Source: Skeletonema tropicum (lineage: Eukaryota > Bacillariophyta > Thalassiosirophyceae > Thalassiosirales > Thalassiosiraceae). Taken from it: DNA of 64,000 nt. Location: contig CM074133.1 of the NCBI GenBank assembly GCA_037178625.1, positions 248,001 through 312,000 of the forward strand, in the 5' to 3' direction. Position numbers and translations under genes: made by a program. Positions 10,573 through 19,503 of the stretch are shown here, piece after piece (position 1 is the first letter of the stretch; every line of letters starts with the position of its first letter). The notes beneath the pieces are model-generated. The model worked only from the letters and a program-made list of their open reading frames with translations, searched no databases and was not told the origin of the DNA.

Positions 10573-12084
10573 ATGATGCAGGTGAAGGAATTCGGCGGAC
10601 CGAACACCATCGTCGTGGTGATGATCTTGTGCGGGTTATGTTGTTGTTGCTTTCGTAACAACGCAGGCAGAGTGGGCTACTTCCTAATCTATTGGCTCGC
10701 TGCCGTCAGCCTTGTGTTGAATTATCTGCTGCTCAGCAAATTCATAGCCCAAGATGGATCCACTTTCACTTCCGCTGATGATTTGTGGAGAAATATCATC
10801 ACTACCAATAATTTCAACCCAACACCGGCACCAGAACCGGCACAGCGAGCAGCAGTGGAACCAATAACATTGCCTAATAATAATAATCAACAAACGACGC
10901 AATTTGCGCCATGGTCAGCTTGCCTTCTCATCAAAGACAATAATATCATACTACCAGAGTGGCTCGCCTATCATTATACAATGCTCCCACTACGACGCGT
11001 GATTGTGGCCGTGGATCCATCTTCCAAAACTGATCCTAGGTATATACTCGATCAATACAAATCGATAGGAATGAATATAACAGTATGGTCAGATGATGAT
11101 TACTGGCTAAACGGACCAAGGGCTCATGAACAGAAGAACTTTCGCATAACCAATGAGACATTGCCGGCATATGCACAAGATCGCCTTGTCTATCGGCAAA
11201 AGGTATTCTACAGCAAATGTCTCAATCAATTAAAACGAGAGAAACGAACATGGACTGCAGTGATTGACACAGATGAATACATTGCGTTCAATTACTTGGA
11301 TGAAACTTCGTCAGAGGGGGTACCACTCTGGTGCTATACGAAAAATGATTTCAATGGCTATCCCATGGAACACCGCCGTCAGTGTGAAGAGACGTGTTCT
11401 GCGTTCAACTTAACTTGTGAGGAGCCCCATAATATCGGGTTTCATTGCAGGATTCCCAATTGTGTCAAGCAGCAACTGAGGAAATCTTTTCGAACACAGC
11501 TTGATCAATCTGCAACTGCGGCAGAGCATATTGAGAAACATATTGATCGACAGTTTGATATGTATGATTGTATCGTCCTTGCACGATATCTATTCTCGTC
11601 TAGGGAGAGTACAACGAATATGGTCGAAATGGATGTGGATGGAGCCTTCAATACGACGCTGTTTCATACACTTCAACATCACTTCCGGACTCCATTGGAC
11701 AATGCCCAACCTGGAAAAAGTATCATCGACGTCTCACGTTACGATGGAAGTATGATAACAAGTCCGCATCGATTGCACGAGGGGTGCTTGTCCGGAGGAA
11801 GAGCCTTTGTAGACAACTTCAAAATGTCTTTTCGTATTCATCACTACATTGGCTCTTGGGAGAGTTTCCGTATGCGGGGGCTTGACTTATTTAAGGAACG
11901 TAATTCCCAGCCGAGATGGGTTTCAGATGATACCACACCTCAATATACAGCGAAGGAGGGGACTAGAACGTGGTTGACACAATTTGCAACGCTTGTTGGT
12001 AGCAAAGAGAAAGCTTTGGAACTGACAGAAAGGATCCGAGTTCGTGAGGAGAGGGAAGTTGAAAACAGTATTTCAATGAATTGA
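10573..12084 (+). CDS. Glycosyltransferase family 92-like, membrane-anchored
   Basis: 503 residues. Two hydrophobic segments lie near the N terminus (about 12-27 with a CCCC run, and 34-54), then a Pro/Gln-rich stem, so a Golgi-type anchored enzyme is likely. The catalytic region opens with ACLLIKDNNIILPEWLAYHY, like the start of GT92/DUF23 domains (..C.IVKNE...LEWI.YH). The nucleotide-sugar/metal motif is in TAVIDTDEYIAF (a DxD-type D-T-D). Cys pairs at about 257-300 suggest disulfides in a lumenal domain. The substrate cannot be told from sequence. It lies on the same strand after SufE-BolA with no functional link visible. Confidence 0.72.
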   Translation: MMQVKEFGGPNTIVVVMILCGLCCCCFRNNAGRVGYFLIYWLAAVSLVLNYLLLSKFIAQDGSTFTSADDLWRNIITTNNFNPTPAPEPAQRAAVEPITLPNNNNQQTTQFAPWSACLLIKDNNIILPEWLAYHYTMLPLRRVIVAVDPSSKTDPRYILDQYKSIGMNITVWSDDDYWLNGPRAHEQKNFRITNETLPAYAQDRLVYRQKVFYSKCLNQLKREKRTWTAVIDTDEYIAFNYLDETSSEGVPLWCYTKNDFNGYPMEHRRQCEETCSAFNLTCEEPHNIGFHCRIPNCVKQQLRKSFRTQLDQSATAAEHIEKHIDRQFDMYDCIVLARYLFSSRESTTNMVEMDVDGAFNTTLFHTLQHHFRTPLDNAQPGKSIIDVSRYDGSMITSPHRLHEGCLSGGRAFVDNFKMSFRIHHYIGSWESFRMRGLDLFKERNSQPRWVSDDTTPQYTAKEGTRTWLTQFATLVGSKEKALELTERIRVREEREVENSISMN

Positions 12085-12338
12085 GTAAGAAATCTTTATG
12101 TAATGACATGCATATGCTGGGAGGTACTTTCGTGGAAGGAATTACTTTAATATCTATATAATTGTTCTTTCCCCGGTTCAATCGTATATATGAACAGCAG
12201 CATCAACAATGACGCATAGAATAACTCTACTTTTGTCATTGTAAGTCGTTGTGCGGCGGAGAAGGTTGCCCATTCGAAACAAATGAATACTTAACACGAG
12301 AAAGCGAGAAAGCGTTACTGATAGTTTTCAAGTCTAAT

Positions 12339-12480
12339 GTGAGCGAGCGAAGCGAGCGAACACTTCAACTAATTTGTCGTCAATAATCCTTCGGCGAAAG
12401 TAAAATAGATATTGTCTACTGGGATAGGTTACATCTTGCAGTTGAAGTAGTTGAAGTGTTCGCTCGCTTCGCTCGCTCAC
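12339..12480. repeat. Perfect 33-bp inverted repeat
   Basis: Arms at 12339-12371 and 12448-12480 are exact reverse complements, beginning GTGAGCGAGCGAAGCGAGCG. Within each arm a GAGCGAGC element is itself near-palindromic. The 76 bases between the arms are AT-rich. It lies 255 bases after the glycosyltransferase stop and could be a small foldback (MITE-like) element or a 3'-end structure. No flanking target duplication was found. Confidence 0.8.
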
Positions 12481-13125
12481 ACGTATGACATACTACATAC
12501 AATGTCGAACTCATTCTATTCTTTTCATCACCAGCCTTTGATCCCCTCCGTCGTAAACAAAGCTTCGTCGGAACATCTAAATAATTCGCTTCGTCGGAAC
12601 ATCTAAATAATTCATCTTCCATGTGAAATGTCTTAGCCTGGCAGGATGCATCCTTTCTCAGATTCAATGCTACCTCCAAAGACGGTCCATTCTCGTGCAG
12701 CCAATCGTCAATGTTGATCACGCCACCGGTCGTCTCCAGTTTCAGAAATACATCCATATGCTCTTAAAGATATCCGCAGCAATGTTTTCATGAACAGGCA
12801 GTTCACGCTGCGGGCAGTGATGTTTAGCAAGGAGTGCCTGCAACTTATCCACTTGTTTGTAGTTGATGAACTCAAGCTGAGGACCATTATCTTGTAACGC
12901 TTCGTATGATGCGCAGTTCAAGATATCGTGTGTAGCAAAGTGTACTTCACTTTGTCGGTTATCAATTAAATCCACAACAGGACCTTCTTCAAGGATGCAT
13001 TCAGTGCCATTCTTTTTGGCACTGATACCAGCATAGCTCCGTGAGCCATCGCAAATTTTACTCATCACTTGCTTGACTCCTGAAACGACACGTTTCGTCT
13101 CTTCACGGTGGATGTGGATCATCAA
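12416..13125 (-). pseudogene. Degenerate gene of unknown function
   Basis: Two overlapping minus-strand frames (13125-12742 and 12757-12416) join in sense: the first ends NIAADIFKSIW and the second begins MDVFLKLETTGGVINIDDW. A single-base frameshift near 12755 separates them. The second frame then runs through a 26-base tandem duplication and one arm of the 33-bp inverted repeat, so its tail is not original. Codon texture looks like a real protein (alternating hydrophobic and charged), but I recognise no domain. A broken gene is the simplest reading; a sequencing error at the shift is possible. Confidence 0.4.
12562..12613. repeat. 26-base exact tandem duplication
   Basis: GCTTCGTCGGAACATCTAAA plus six more bases occurs twice, back to back. 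It lies inside the degenerate minus-strand gene. Confidence 0.85.
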
Positions 13126-14097
13126 AGTCTCTCGGGAGGGATACTTACTTGGCTAGTCGAATTAGACCATTACTGTCATATAAATGTGATGTGACAATCG
13201 AATCGGCATGTACCTTGCGGATCAAGGATTTTTTGTTAAACTGTCCCCATTGTTGAGGATGTTGTCTATTCCTCCACTATTATTCATGCATTTTGCAGTA
13301 ATTTACGGTCACCAGAGTGTAGAAACATTCAACAAATCAAGTAACAGTTCAGTCATAATAGATGGAAGGTTAAGATGGAAAGCAACTCTAATGTCGGATG
13401 CCGGAGGCAATCAAAATCACTAGCGTAGAAGAAGAGAGGGAGAGATGCCTACAATAGATACGATTCAGAAAACGATTTGAAACAAACGACAAGGAATCAC
13501 TTCTCCACAATCGACTGGCATGACAATCAATCATAATCTTGAGGAGGCTTAGAACAAGTCATCTGACACACTGACCACATCCCGTGCATGCCCAGCCACT
13601 ACGGATCAGAAGCCGCAATAAAGAAATAGGACCTTTGATAGCATCCAAGAAGATCCAGCATCAGCCGAGAGAAACAACGAAGCACCACAACTTAGTTGAT
13701 ATCAAGAACACAAAGGAGCAATAGGCTTACATTGTCTTTGGGGTATTTGGCTTGGATGCAGGTGTGGGTCATAGCGTCACGTGCAACGTTTATGGTACAG
13801 ATGGAACTGATGTGGTATTATTATTATACCCTCTAAAGAGCATGTGGCAATGATGTAAATCATCGCAAGGCACAGCATGGAGCCAAACAAAAAAAGACAG
13901 CAATTAGAATCGAGCAAAAGCAGGTATAACTAGCTTTAAAGCTAGTGAAATCAAACAGAGCATACATCAACATCCTCCTGCCCTTTCTCCTATTCTTTCC
14001 CCTTCCTTTCCCCTTCTTTCCTCTCTTTGTGCAGCATTTCAGCTGATCTGGCTGCGCCAGATCAAAAATTCAACGAGCCACAGATATCAAATATCTG
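13126..14097. other. Interval without recognised gene
   Basis: Mixed sequence. It includes a pyrimidine-rich tract near 13978-14030 (CCTTTCTCC, TTTCCCC runs). A short frame at 13208-13423 has no support. Confidence 0.45.
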
Positions 14098-14168
14098 CCC
14101 CGAAGCATGTGATTGAGAGGGGGGAGAAGGAGGCCACTGCATTAGAGAAGGATTGCAATGGTGATGGC
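14098..14168 (+). pseudogene. Copied fragment of the RBMX2/IST3 gene
   Basis: About 70 bases that closely match 61309-61387 inside the RNA-binding protein gene of this same window. Both read CATGTGATTGAGAGG, then GAGAAGGAGG, CATTAGAGAAGGAT and GCAATGGTG. The fragment has a 6-base deletion and several substitutions relative to the gene. It encodes only about 23 residues of the region after the RRM, so it is a duplicated scrap, not a gene. It directly abuts the left 190-bp duplication flanking the TIR element. Confidence 0.8.
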
Positions 14169-14354
14169 CTCATTTGCACTGCACAGATGGATTGCGTATG
14201 TTGAAGCGATGCTACAGCAGCTGAGCTGATCTGAGAGGTCCGGGTTGAGCTGTCCGGCAGTTCATCATTCATCCATTTCGTATCTAGCGTCTTCAGTATG
14301 GGCAAGAGCCGCTTCTAGTGGCCCATTATACTCTGTGAGGATACTATAAGCTCA
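14166..14354 (+). repeat. Left copy of about 190-bp duplication flanking TIR element
   Basis: Starts TCATTTGCACTGC and ends AAGCTCA, and matches 16104-16296 at most positions (roughly a dozen differences by eye, plus a short indel). The two copies abut the two ends of the 14355-16103 element exactly, as a very long target-site duplication would. Alternatively the element landed between pre-existing tandem copies. Confidence 0.8.
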
Positions 14355-14540
14355 GGCGGCTTGATTTGATGTCCCGTATTATTGACACCCAAATCCAAAA
14401 AGTGAGGGGGGGTGGGGGGTTAGAACGCCCAAAAATGCGGAACCGTAGATACCCAGTGAACACCTAAAATACCCAAAAGTTGTACATTACATCACACGGG
14501 AACCATTACATCCACCAACTCTCTAGCTTCCTGTCCATCC

Positions 14541-15395
14541 ATGCCATGTCATGCGATGCAGCCAATGAGCTTCTCAGCTCTTCCGACAACAACACGTGAT
14601 AAAGTAGTAAACAATATTGAATATCGTTTTGGAAGTATGATAGGAATTATCACCTTAAATGCCTACTGGCATTCGATGAAGACCGACCCTTTTGTCAGTG
14701 TTGCAGTTGTGGAAGTCGATAAAAAGTTGATTGATGTCATTGCCGAAGAAATGGGCAGGAAGAAAAGCACAGCTGATATTGTTATTGCTCGGGATTTAAA
14801 GGCGGTGAAGTCATTTGGTGGTAAAGATGTCAAACAACTCTTAGACCATCAATTCTCTGTGTTTTATAATCTAATTGGTGCTGAAGCGGTGAAAGAGTTG
14901 CATGTCGTCTTCAACAAACCTATTCTGCACCAAGCCAAACCTGCGTCATATGCTGACATTCTAATGCAGAGAGCCAAACCAACTAAGACGGCTTTTGTGT
15001 CAAAATTTGATGTCAAGGAGGTAGAAGAGTTTATCAGCGGATATGCCGCAGCAAGCAACAAAGAAAAATATCTTCGAAACTACCCTGGAGAGAAACCCTC
15101 AATTACCGAGCAACATGAAGCATACGCTGTATCTTTCTTGAACAAAAACAACTTGACATATTCACCGGGTGTGGGAGGGGAAGAAGTCAAAGCAAAGAGT
15201 GCATTGTCGAGATTGATTCGCACCGTTCAGATCTTGACAGAACATAGGGATGTCATGAGTTATAACCAAATTACTTCGTATGACAGCTGTGAGCTACTGG
15301 AAATGTCGAAGGGATGTATCAGCGCCAAAGTGAAACAAAATGCAAAGAAGAAACTTGACCAGCGCCAACGCTTGATAAAGATGGAACAGATTTAA
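14541..15395 (+). CDS. Unknown protein of the TIR element, N-terminal part
   Basis: 284 codons from ATG, mostly helical and charged. Readable stretches include IIARDLKAVKSFGGKDVKQL-type text and a Lys-rich C terminus (KQNAKKKLDQRQRLIKMEQI). No known domain is recognised. It sits wholly inside the TIRs, so it is the best candidate for the element's own protein. The frame ends in TAA at 15393-15395, but the -1 frame is open across this point (from about 15372) and continues into the Cys-rich part. The two are probably one protein split by an indel, or joined by a frameshift; no classic slippery heptamer is visible here. Confidence 0.55.
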   Translation: MPCHAMQPMSFSALPTTTRDKVVNNIEYRFGSMIGIITLNAYWHSMKTDPFVSVAVVEVDKKLIDVIAEEMGRKKSTADIVIARDLKAVKSFGGKDVKQLLDHQFSVFYNLIGAEAVKELHVVFNKPILHQAKPASYADILMQRAKPTKTAFVSKFDVKEVEEFISGYAAASNKEKYLRNYPGEKPSITEQHEAYAVSFLNKNNLTYSPGVGGEEVKAKSALSRLIRTVQILTEHRDVMSYNQITSYDSCELLEMSKGCISAKVKQNAKKKLDQRQRLIKMEQI

Positions 15396-15967
15396 AGAAG
15401 CGGAGGGAGAAGGACAAAAGACAGAATTTCCATCCTACAAAAGTGAGAGCAGATGTTCAATGTAAGACTTGTGGTGCATACCGTTGTGTTTACTCCAACA
15501 AGATGATAGGCAAACCTGGTGGACCGACCCAAGAGGAACTGGAGACACTGGAGCGAGCGATGGAGAATATTGGATACTTGTGTGGCGACAAAATGAGCAA
15601 CTATGATGGTGGAGAGAAATTTTTCAGCAGACGAGCTATACGGTGTGGCGAATCCATTGAAGCGCATTTTTATGATCCAAAGACTGGCGGCAGAGGTGGC
15701 AGACGAACATCGACTAATCGTGTCATGTGTGCAGTATGCTACGTGACTGATGATATACTTTCCAAAGATGAGATTAGAGAAGGACGTGATTTGGGTGGAA
15801 AGACTCCACTCCCGATGTGCAGAGGCTGTTTTGATAGTGGTGTGAAGGCCCCTTGCTCAGGAGCACGTGTGAATGTAATGCATGCAACAACGCACAAGAG
15901 ACGTAAGAAGAGGAAGCAAATGAATCAAAATGCAAGATCTGGCCGAAGGAATGCATCCTGGAGGTAG
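15372..15967 (+). CDS. Cys-rich C-terminal part of TIR element protein
   Basis: Open in the -1 frame relative to the upstream ORF, with no ATG near its start, so it depends on the upstream frame. It has zinc-binding-like clusters: CKTCGAYRC, then MCAVCY, then MCRGCFDSG with a nearby C. It ends in a Lys/Arg-rich tail (HKRRKKRKQ). Cys clusters of this kind close several DNA-transposon proteins (for example piggyBac), but the flanks lack TTAA and no DDE core is visible, so I do not assign a family. A DNA- or nucleic-acid-binding role is inferred from the zinc-like clusters and basic tail. Confidence 0.5.
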
Positions 15968-16103
15968 GCGTACTATATACAATCTTCTTCTATTTAAGGC
16001 AGTGTTGGTTCTGCATATTGCTATTGTTCTGCAAGATCTTCGACTTGGCTCTCAAAACGAGGGGGGGGGGTTCAATAATACGGGACATCAAATCAAAGCC
16101 GCC

Positions 16104-16296
16104 TCATTTGCACTGCGCAGACAGATTGCGTATGTTGAAGCGATGCTACAGCAGCTGAGCTGATCTGAGAGGTCGGGCTTGAGCTGTCCAGCAGCACATC
16201 ATTCAACTATATCGTATCTAGCGTCGTTAGTATGGGCAAGAGCCGCTTCTCTAGTGGCCCATTACCATTATACTCTCTAGTGATACTATACAAGCT
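16104..16296 (+). repeat. Right copy of about 190-bp duplication flanking TIR element
   Basis: Begins TCATTTGCACTGC directly after the right terminal repeat and ends AAGCTCA, matching 14166-14354. Beyond 16296 the sequence continues into unique DNA. Confidence 0.8.
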
Positions 16297-16744
16297 CATT
16301 CTCTCGTGGAGCCTGAGGTTCAGAGGATAGGAGAGAGAGAGAGAGCGAGAGCAGCTCTCTCTATCTCTATGGTAGATAGAGCGAGCAATCAAGGAGCAAG
16401 CTCTCTCAAGCTCAAGGACGAGTAGATAGAGGTTGTGGGGCAATTCTTTTAAGTGCCTTTGTGAGGCAGGGGCAAACCAACAAAGCATCGACACAGCTAT
16501 CAGCAAAGCCAGCAGCAAAATCAAAATGGTAATACTATGGATGAGGACCTTTGCTTGATCGGGCTTTTTCACTCAGACTCAGAGTGTTCTCCCCTTGCTA
16601 TTGTTTGGGGGTATCATGTTAAGAAAAGAAAAAGAAGGGGGGGGGGTGAAATTAGTGTTGTTAGGAGCGAAGGAGTCCACTGGTTGAGGAGGGAGGATCG
16701 TGAGAAGAGATCCTGTTCCTAATCCTAAGGATTAAATTTTCTTT
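16297..16744. other. Interval with GA microsatellite
   Basis: A GAGAGAGA tract near 16330-16356 and related CTCTCTCTAT/ATAGAGCGAG patches can fold on each other. A purine run with ten Gs lies near 16624-16648. No gene seen. This stretch is the original downstream neighbour of the glycosyltransferase-like gene now ending at 22958, before the Penelope-like insertion. Confidence 0.5.
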
Positions 16745-16878
16745 ATCCGATTGTTTGATATCCTTTTTATGGACATAGAAAATAATTGCGGGTGGGCTTG
16801 GTCTCCCACCCAAAACTTTGACTTTGAGGCCAAATAACCTGAAGACTCACATAATAGTATTGCAACTCACAATGGCAA
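16745..16878. repeat. 134-bp target duplication, left copy
   Basis: From ATCCGATTGTTTGATATCC to ...CACAATGGCAA, it matches 22856-22989 with one visible difference (TTATGGAC against TTATTGAC). It brackets the whole retroelement array, and its right copy holds the last codons and 3' flank of the minus-strand glycosyltransferase-like gene. This is read as a long target-site duplication. Confidence 0.9.
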
Positions 16879-16969
16879 TCTGTTTAATAAATGTAGGGGT
16901 GAAAATACTTAATCTTATACCGTTATGATGGGACAAGATCTAACTATAAAACTCGAATTCAATGCAATT

Positions 16970-17034
16970 CGCTGAGAGCTCAAGCTTGTGGGATCGAAGC
17001 TTTCGTCCTGTACAGACTCATCAGGAGATCAGCG
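16970..17034 (-). ncRNA. Type I hammerhead ribozyme, copy 1
   Basis: On the minus strand: stem I strand CGCTG, AT, CTC; then core CTGATGA (17024-17018); stem II GTC...GAC around TGTACAG; core GAAA (17004-17001); stem III GCTT...AAGC with a 9-base loop; then the CUU cleavage triplet (16984-16982) and the return strand GAG, CTCT, CAGCG. Stem I is the open stem (3 bp, internal loop, 5 bp), so it is type I. Predicted cleavage lies between 16982 and 16981. All invariant core bases are present. It is sense to the element's ORFs. Confidence 0.9.
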
Positions 17035-17265
17035 CTGAAGGCGGGGCTGTGGCGAATTGCGATGTGCGACGTGTAAACGACTTACGCACTAGCATTCGAG
17101 CAATCTTAGCCTCACACCTCGGTTGTTTATTTCAGTTGGGTCAGTCTTTCCCAACGGCTTCCAAATTGATCTTTGTAGATCATTTTGTCGCATCTGTGAT
17201 TGGATGTGACAGGTACTGGTAGAGTCGATTCGGATGCCATCGTCATCATTACCAGAAAGATAGTA

Positions 17266-17326
17266 TTTCCACTCCAACGCGAAAAAGAAGGCAGCGCAGC
17301 TGTCTTCTTCGCGTTGGAGTGGAAAT
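17266..17326. repeat. Long hairpin at 3' terminal unit
   Basis: Arms ATTTCCACTCCAACGCGAA (from 17266) and TTCGCGTTGGAGTGGAAAT (to 17326) pair, with further GAAG/CTTC pairing inside and GCAGCGCAGCTG near the loop. It lies about 40 bases after the RT stop in element sense. Junctions between terminal-unit copies at 22060 and 22339 fall within or next to this hairpin. Confidence 0.85.
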
Positions 17327-17367
17327 AAAAAGGGGGTTACTTGCATCGGCCTGATCTAGGTAGGTCA

Positions 17368-19503
17368 TTACTTTTTCAAGTAGCTCGATACGTTCACCCC
17401 CGGTCTCTTTCCGATGTCTCGATACGATAAAAAGTTTCCAAGATTTGGAGCCCGATGGTTGCAGATCATCAAGCGGTCAATAGGGATCTTGGATTGGTCA
17501 AGGTTCTCCAGTTCATTCAACGGTGGCTTTCCAGCGGGTTCCAGGATGGTCTCCTTGAACAGTTTCTGGATTGTAGAGGCAGACGGATCATCAGGGTGAA
17601 AGACTCTGTGTAGCCGAACACACCGTGACAGTGAGTCATTTCGGTTCTGGATGATTTCTTGTCGCTCTTCGTCGCTACGTTGAAGGTATTTCCTTGCGTT
17701 CTTGGCTGCCTTCTTGATGAGGGGGACGATGTCCGTCCTGTTATAGCCACTGTCTTCAAGGCGGTGGAGAAAGTTCAGAGTATGAGTCTTGATTCTATCC
17801 GGGTCAGAGCACAAAGTAAGAATGCGTAGCATTTGTCCTGTGATAAGTCCATTGATTCCACCCGGGGCATGGGCAGAATGGGGAGGGATGTAGAGATACA
17901 AAGCCATTGGCTTTTCGTAGAGATCCGTCAATAGCCTATCTCCTTCTATCCTTACAACGAGATCCATGAATTCAACTTGAGACGACCGAGGGACGAATTC
18001 CCACGGGAGTCCATGAAATTTATTCATATCCTCTTGGAAGTTTCTCCAGTTTTGATCATCGGTGATATAGTCGGGATGTGGAATCCATATTCCAAGCACA
18101 TCATCGATGAATCTCAACCAGAAAATGATAGATCCTTTCCACTTGTTCATCAGGAAGTCTTCGTGAATGGCAAAAAAGATGATCGCTAAGCTTGGAGCTG
18201 GGCAGATGCCCATTGCGACACCTTTCTTTTGTACTGCAAAGATGTCACCGAACTTGATGATGTTGGATCTGAGCACAATACCGATTGCCTCGATTAGGCA
18301 GTCAGCATTGTAATCAAATCTGTCCATTGTCGATGGTCTTCGTAGGTACTCGGATAGAACTTCTAGGACGGCCTTGCTGCACATGTTTGTATACATAGCA
18401 GTAGCATCGGTGGTGAACAACCGTGCGTTGGGGGGCAGTCGGACTTCATCCAAGCGTCGTTTGAGGACGTTGGAATCCCTGAAAAAGCTACTCTGTGCTT
18501 GTGCTATAGGTCTCAGACATGCATCGACATACTTTCCAAGGGCCTCAGCAATGGAGCCGCATGTGGAGCATACGGGTCTCGTCTTGATGGGATCCTTGTG
18601 GAGTTTGTAGAGAAGATAGAAGTACGCATTCGGTGAAGTAGCGTGCGCCTTATGCGTCATTTCCTTGATGTATGTTACCTCTTTATCCAATAGAGCCCCT
18701 GCGTTTGGACGTCTAACCCCTCTCCTGCGTTCAGATATGGTCATTGGTTGGAATTGCTCCACCCAGTGATCAATGTCTCTGACAATTTGAGCAGTCATAG
18801 CGGCGGCTTCCTCACGTGTGATGATATCATAGTTGGTGTCATCCTCCAGGTGTGCGAGAGCATCAGCGATGTACCGGTGGATTTCGACGGCTACCGGTCC
18901 AAGGCCTTTGTCAGCCATGGCAATAATGATGGATGGGTCGGTTCTGAGAATTCTGAGGATTTTTAGTTCAAAGGGCCGTAAGTTTGGGCGTGCCTCTCTT
19001 TTGGAATAGAGCTTTTCAATCTCATCAAAGAAACACATGACACGATGTGTAATCTCGTCTGGGATTTCAGATTCCTTTGGTGTCCATTCCGATGGAAGTT
19101 TCACCTTAGGTATCATTTGGGCAGCCTTGTCTTCACTTTCCTCATCGCTGTCATCCCCCCAGAATGTAGCACGGTACAGATCACGTCTAAAACGGAAAAG
19201 ATTTTCGTTCATATCCTTGGCTGTCGTGGTGAAGCGGGGAGTAGGGACGAATTTTTGGCCGAGGCCAAGCAAAACGTTGGCTCCGGGAGGAGCCTTGCCA
19301 TTTGAGAGATCATGGAATGCGAGATTGGTGACATTCGAGAGATAAAGACCAGTGGGGGTGTTCCCCAAGATATTAATGGCATTTTCAAGGGAAGAAACGT
19401 CGGGATTAATAGCGCAGTTATACTTGCCAAGTATTCTTGCCTCTATCCTCCTTATCGAGTCCTTGGAATCCTTTACTTGCCTCCGTTCTTCTTCTGAAAT
19501 TGC
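17368..19503 (-). CDS. Penelope-type reverse transcriptase (-1 frame of ORF1)
   Basis: About 711 residues read from the shift site at 19503. N-terminal DKG motif (MADKGLGPVAVEIHRYI), then YLLYKLHKDPIKTRPVCSTC, palm A FTTDATAMYTNM, palm B GVAMGICPAPSLA, palm C FWLRFIDDVLGIW (catalytic IDD in place of YxDD), and a thumb-like GLITGQMLRILTLCS. This order and wording fit Penelope-like RT rather than LINE or LTR RT. It ends soon after APNLGNFLSYRDIGKR, with no GIY-YIG endonuclease. No ATG precedes the first 150 bases of this frame, which are nevertheless coding-like, so it is probably made only as an ORF1-RT fusion. It would copy element RNA, possibly priming on exposed 3' ends. Confidence 0.88.
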   Translation of the reverse strand, partial: AISEEERRQVKDSKDSIRRIEARILGKYNCAINPDVSSLENAINILGNTPTGLYLSNVTNLAFHDLSNGKAPPGANVLLGLGQKFVPTPRFTTTAKDMNENLFRFRRDLYRATFWGDDSDEESEDKAAQMIPKVKLPSEWTPKESEIPDEITHRVMCFFDEIEKLYSKREARPNLRPFELKILRILRTDPSIIIAMADKGLGPVAVEIHRYIADALAHLEDDTNYDIITREEAAAMTAQIVRDIDHWVEQFQPMTISERRRGVRRPNAGALLDKEVTYIKEMTHKAHATSPNAYFYLLYKLHKDPIKTRPVCSTCGSIAEALGKYVDACLRPIAQAQSSFFRDSNVLKRRLDEVRLPPNARLFTTDATAMYTNMCSKAVLEVLSEYLRRPSTMDRFDYNADCLIEAIGIVLRSNIIKFGDIFAVQKKGVAMGICPAPSLAIIFFAIHEDFLMNKWKGSIIFWLRFIDDVLGIWIPHPDYITDDQNWRNFQEDMNKFHGLPWEFVPRSSQVEFMDLVVRIEGDRLLTDLYEKPMALYLYIPPHSAHAPGGINGLITGQMLRILTLCSDPDRIKTHTLNFLHRLEDSGYNRTDIVPLIKKAAKNARKYLQRSDEERQEIIQNRNDSLSRCVRLHRVFHPDDPSASTIQKLFKETILEPAGKPPLNELENLDQSKIPIDRLMICNHRAPNLGNFLSYRDIGKRPGVNVSSYLKK

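Larger units (their letters stand above)
14355..16103 (+). mobile_element. 1.75-kb TIR DNA transposon-like element
   Basis: Terminal inverted repeats of about 31 bases: the left end reads GGCGGCTTGATTTGATGTCC from 14355, and the right end at 16072-16103 is its reverse complement with one extra base. Subterminal G runs occur on both sides (about 14401-14418 and 16059-16070). TCA flanks both ends and is part of the longer 190-bp duplication. Inside are two overlapping frames of one apparent protein. No transposase family signature (DDE/D, HUH, tyrosine recombinase) was recognised, so the class is open. Confidence 0.75.
16879..17367 (-). repeat. Penelope-like terminal unit, 3' copy
   Basis: Contains the hammerhead, a 60-base hairpin next to the RT stop, and ends (minus strand) in the shared TTTATTAAACAGATT. 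It is near-identical to 21625-22060 and to parts of 22061-22855. Confidence 0.85.

Noticed and set aside
15443..15967. piggyBac transposase C-terminal Cys domain
   Set aside because: The Cys spacing is only loosely similar, flanks lack TTAA, and no DDE domain is seen.
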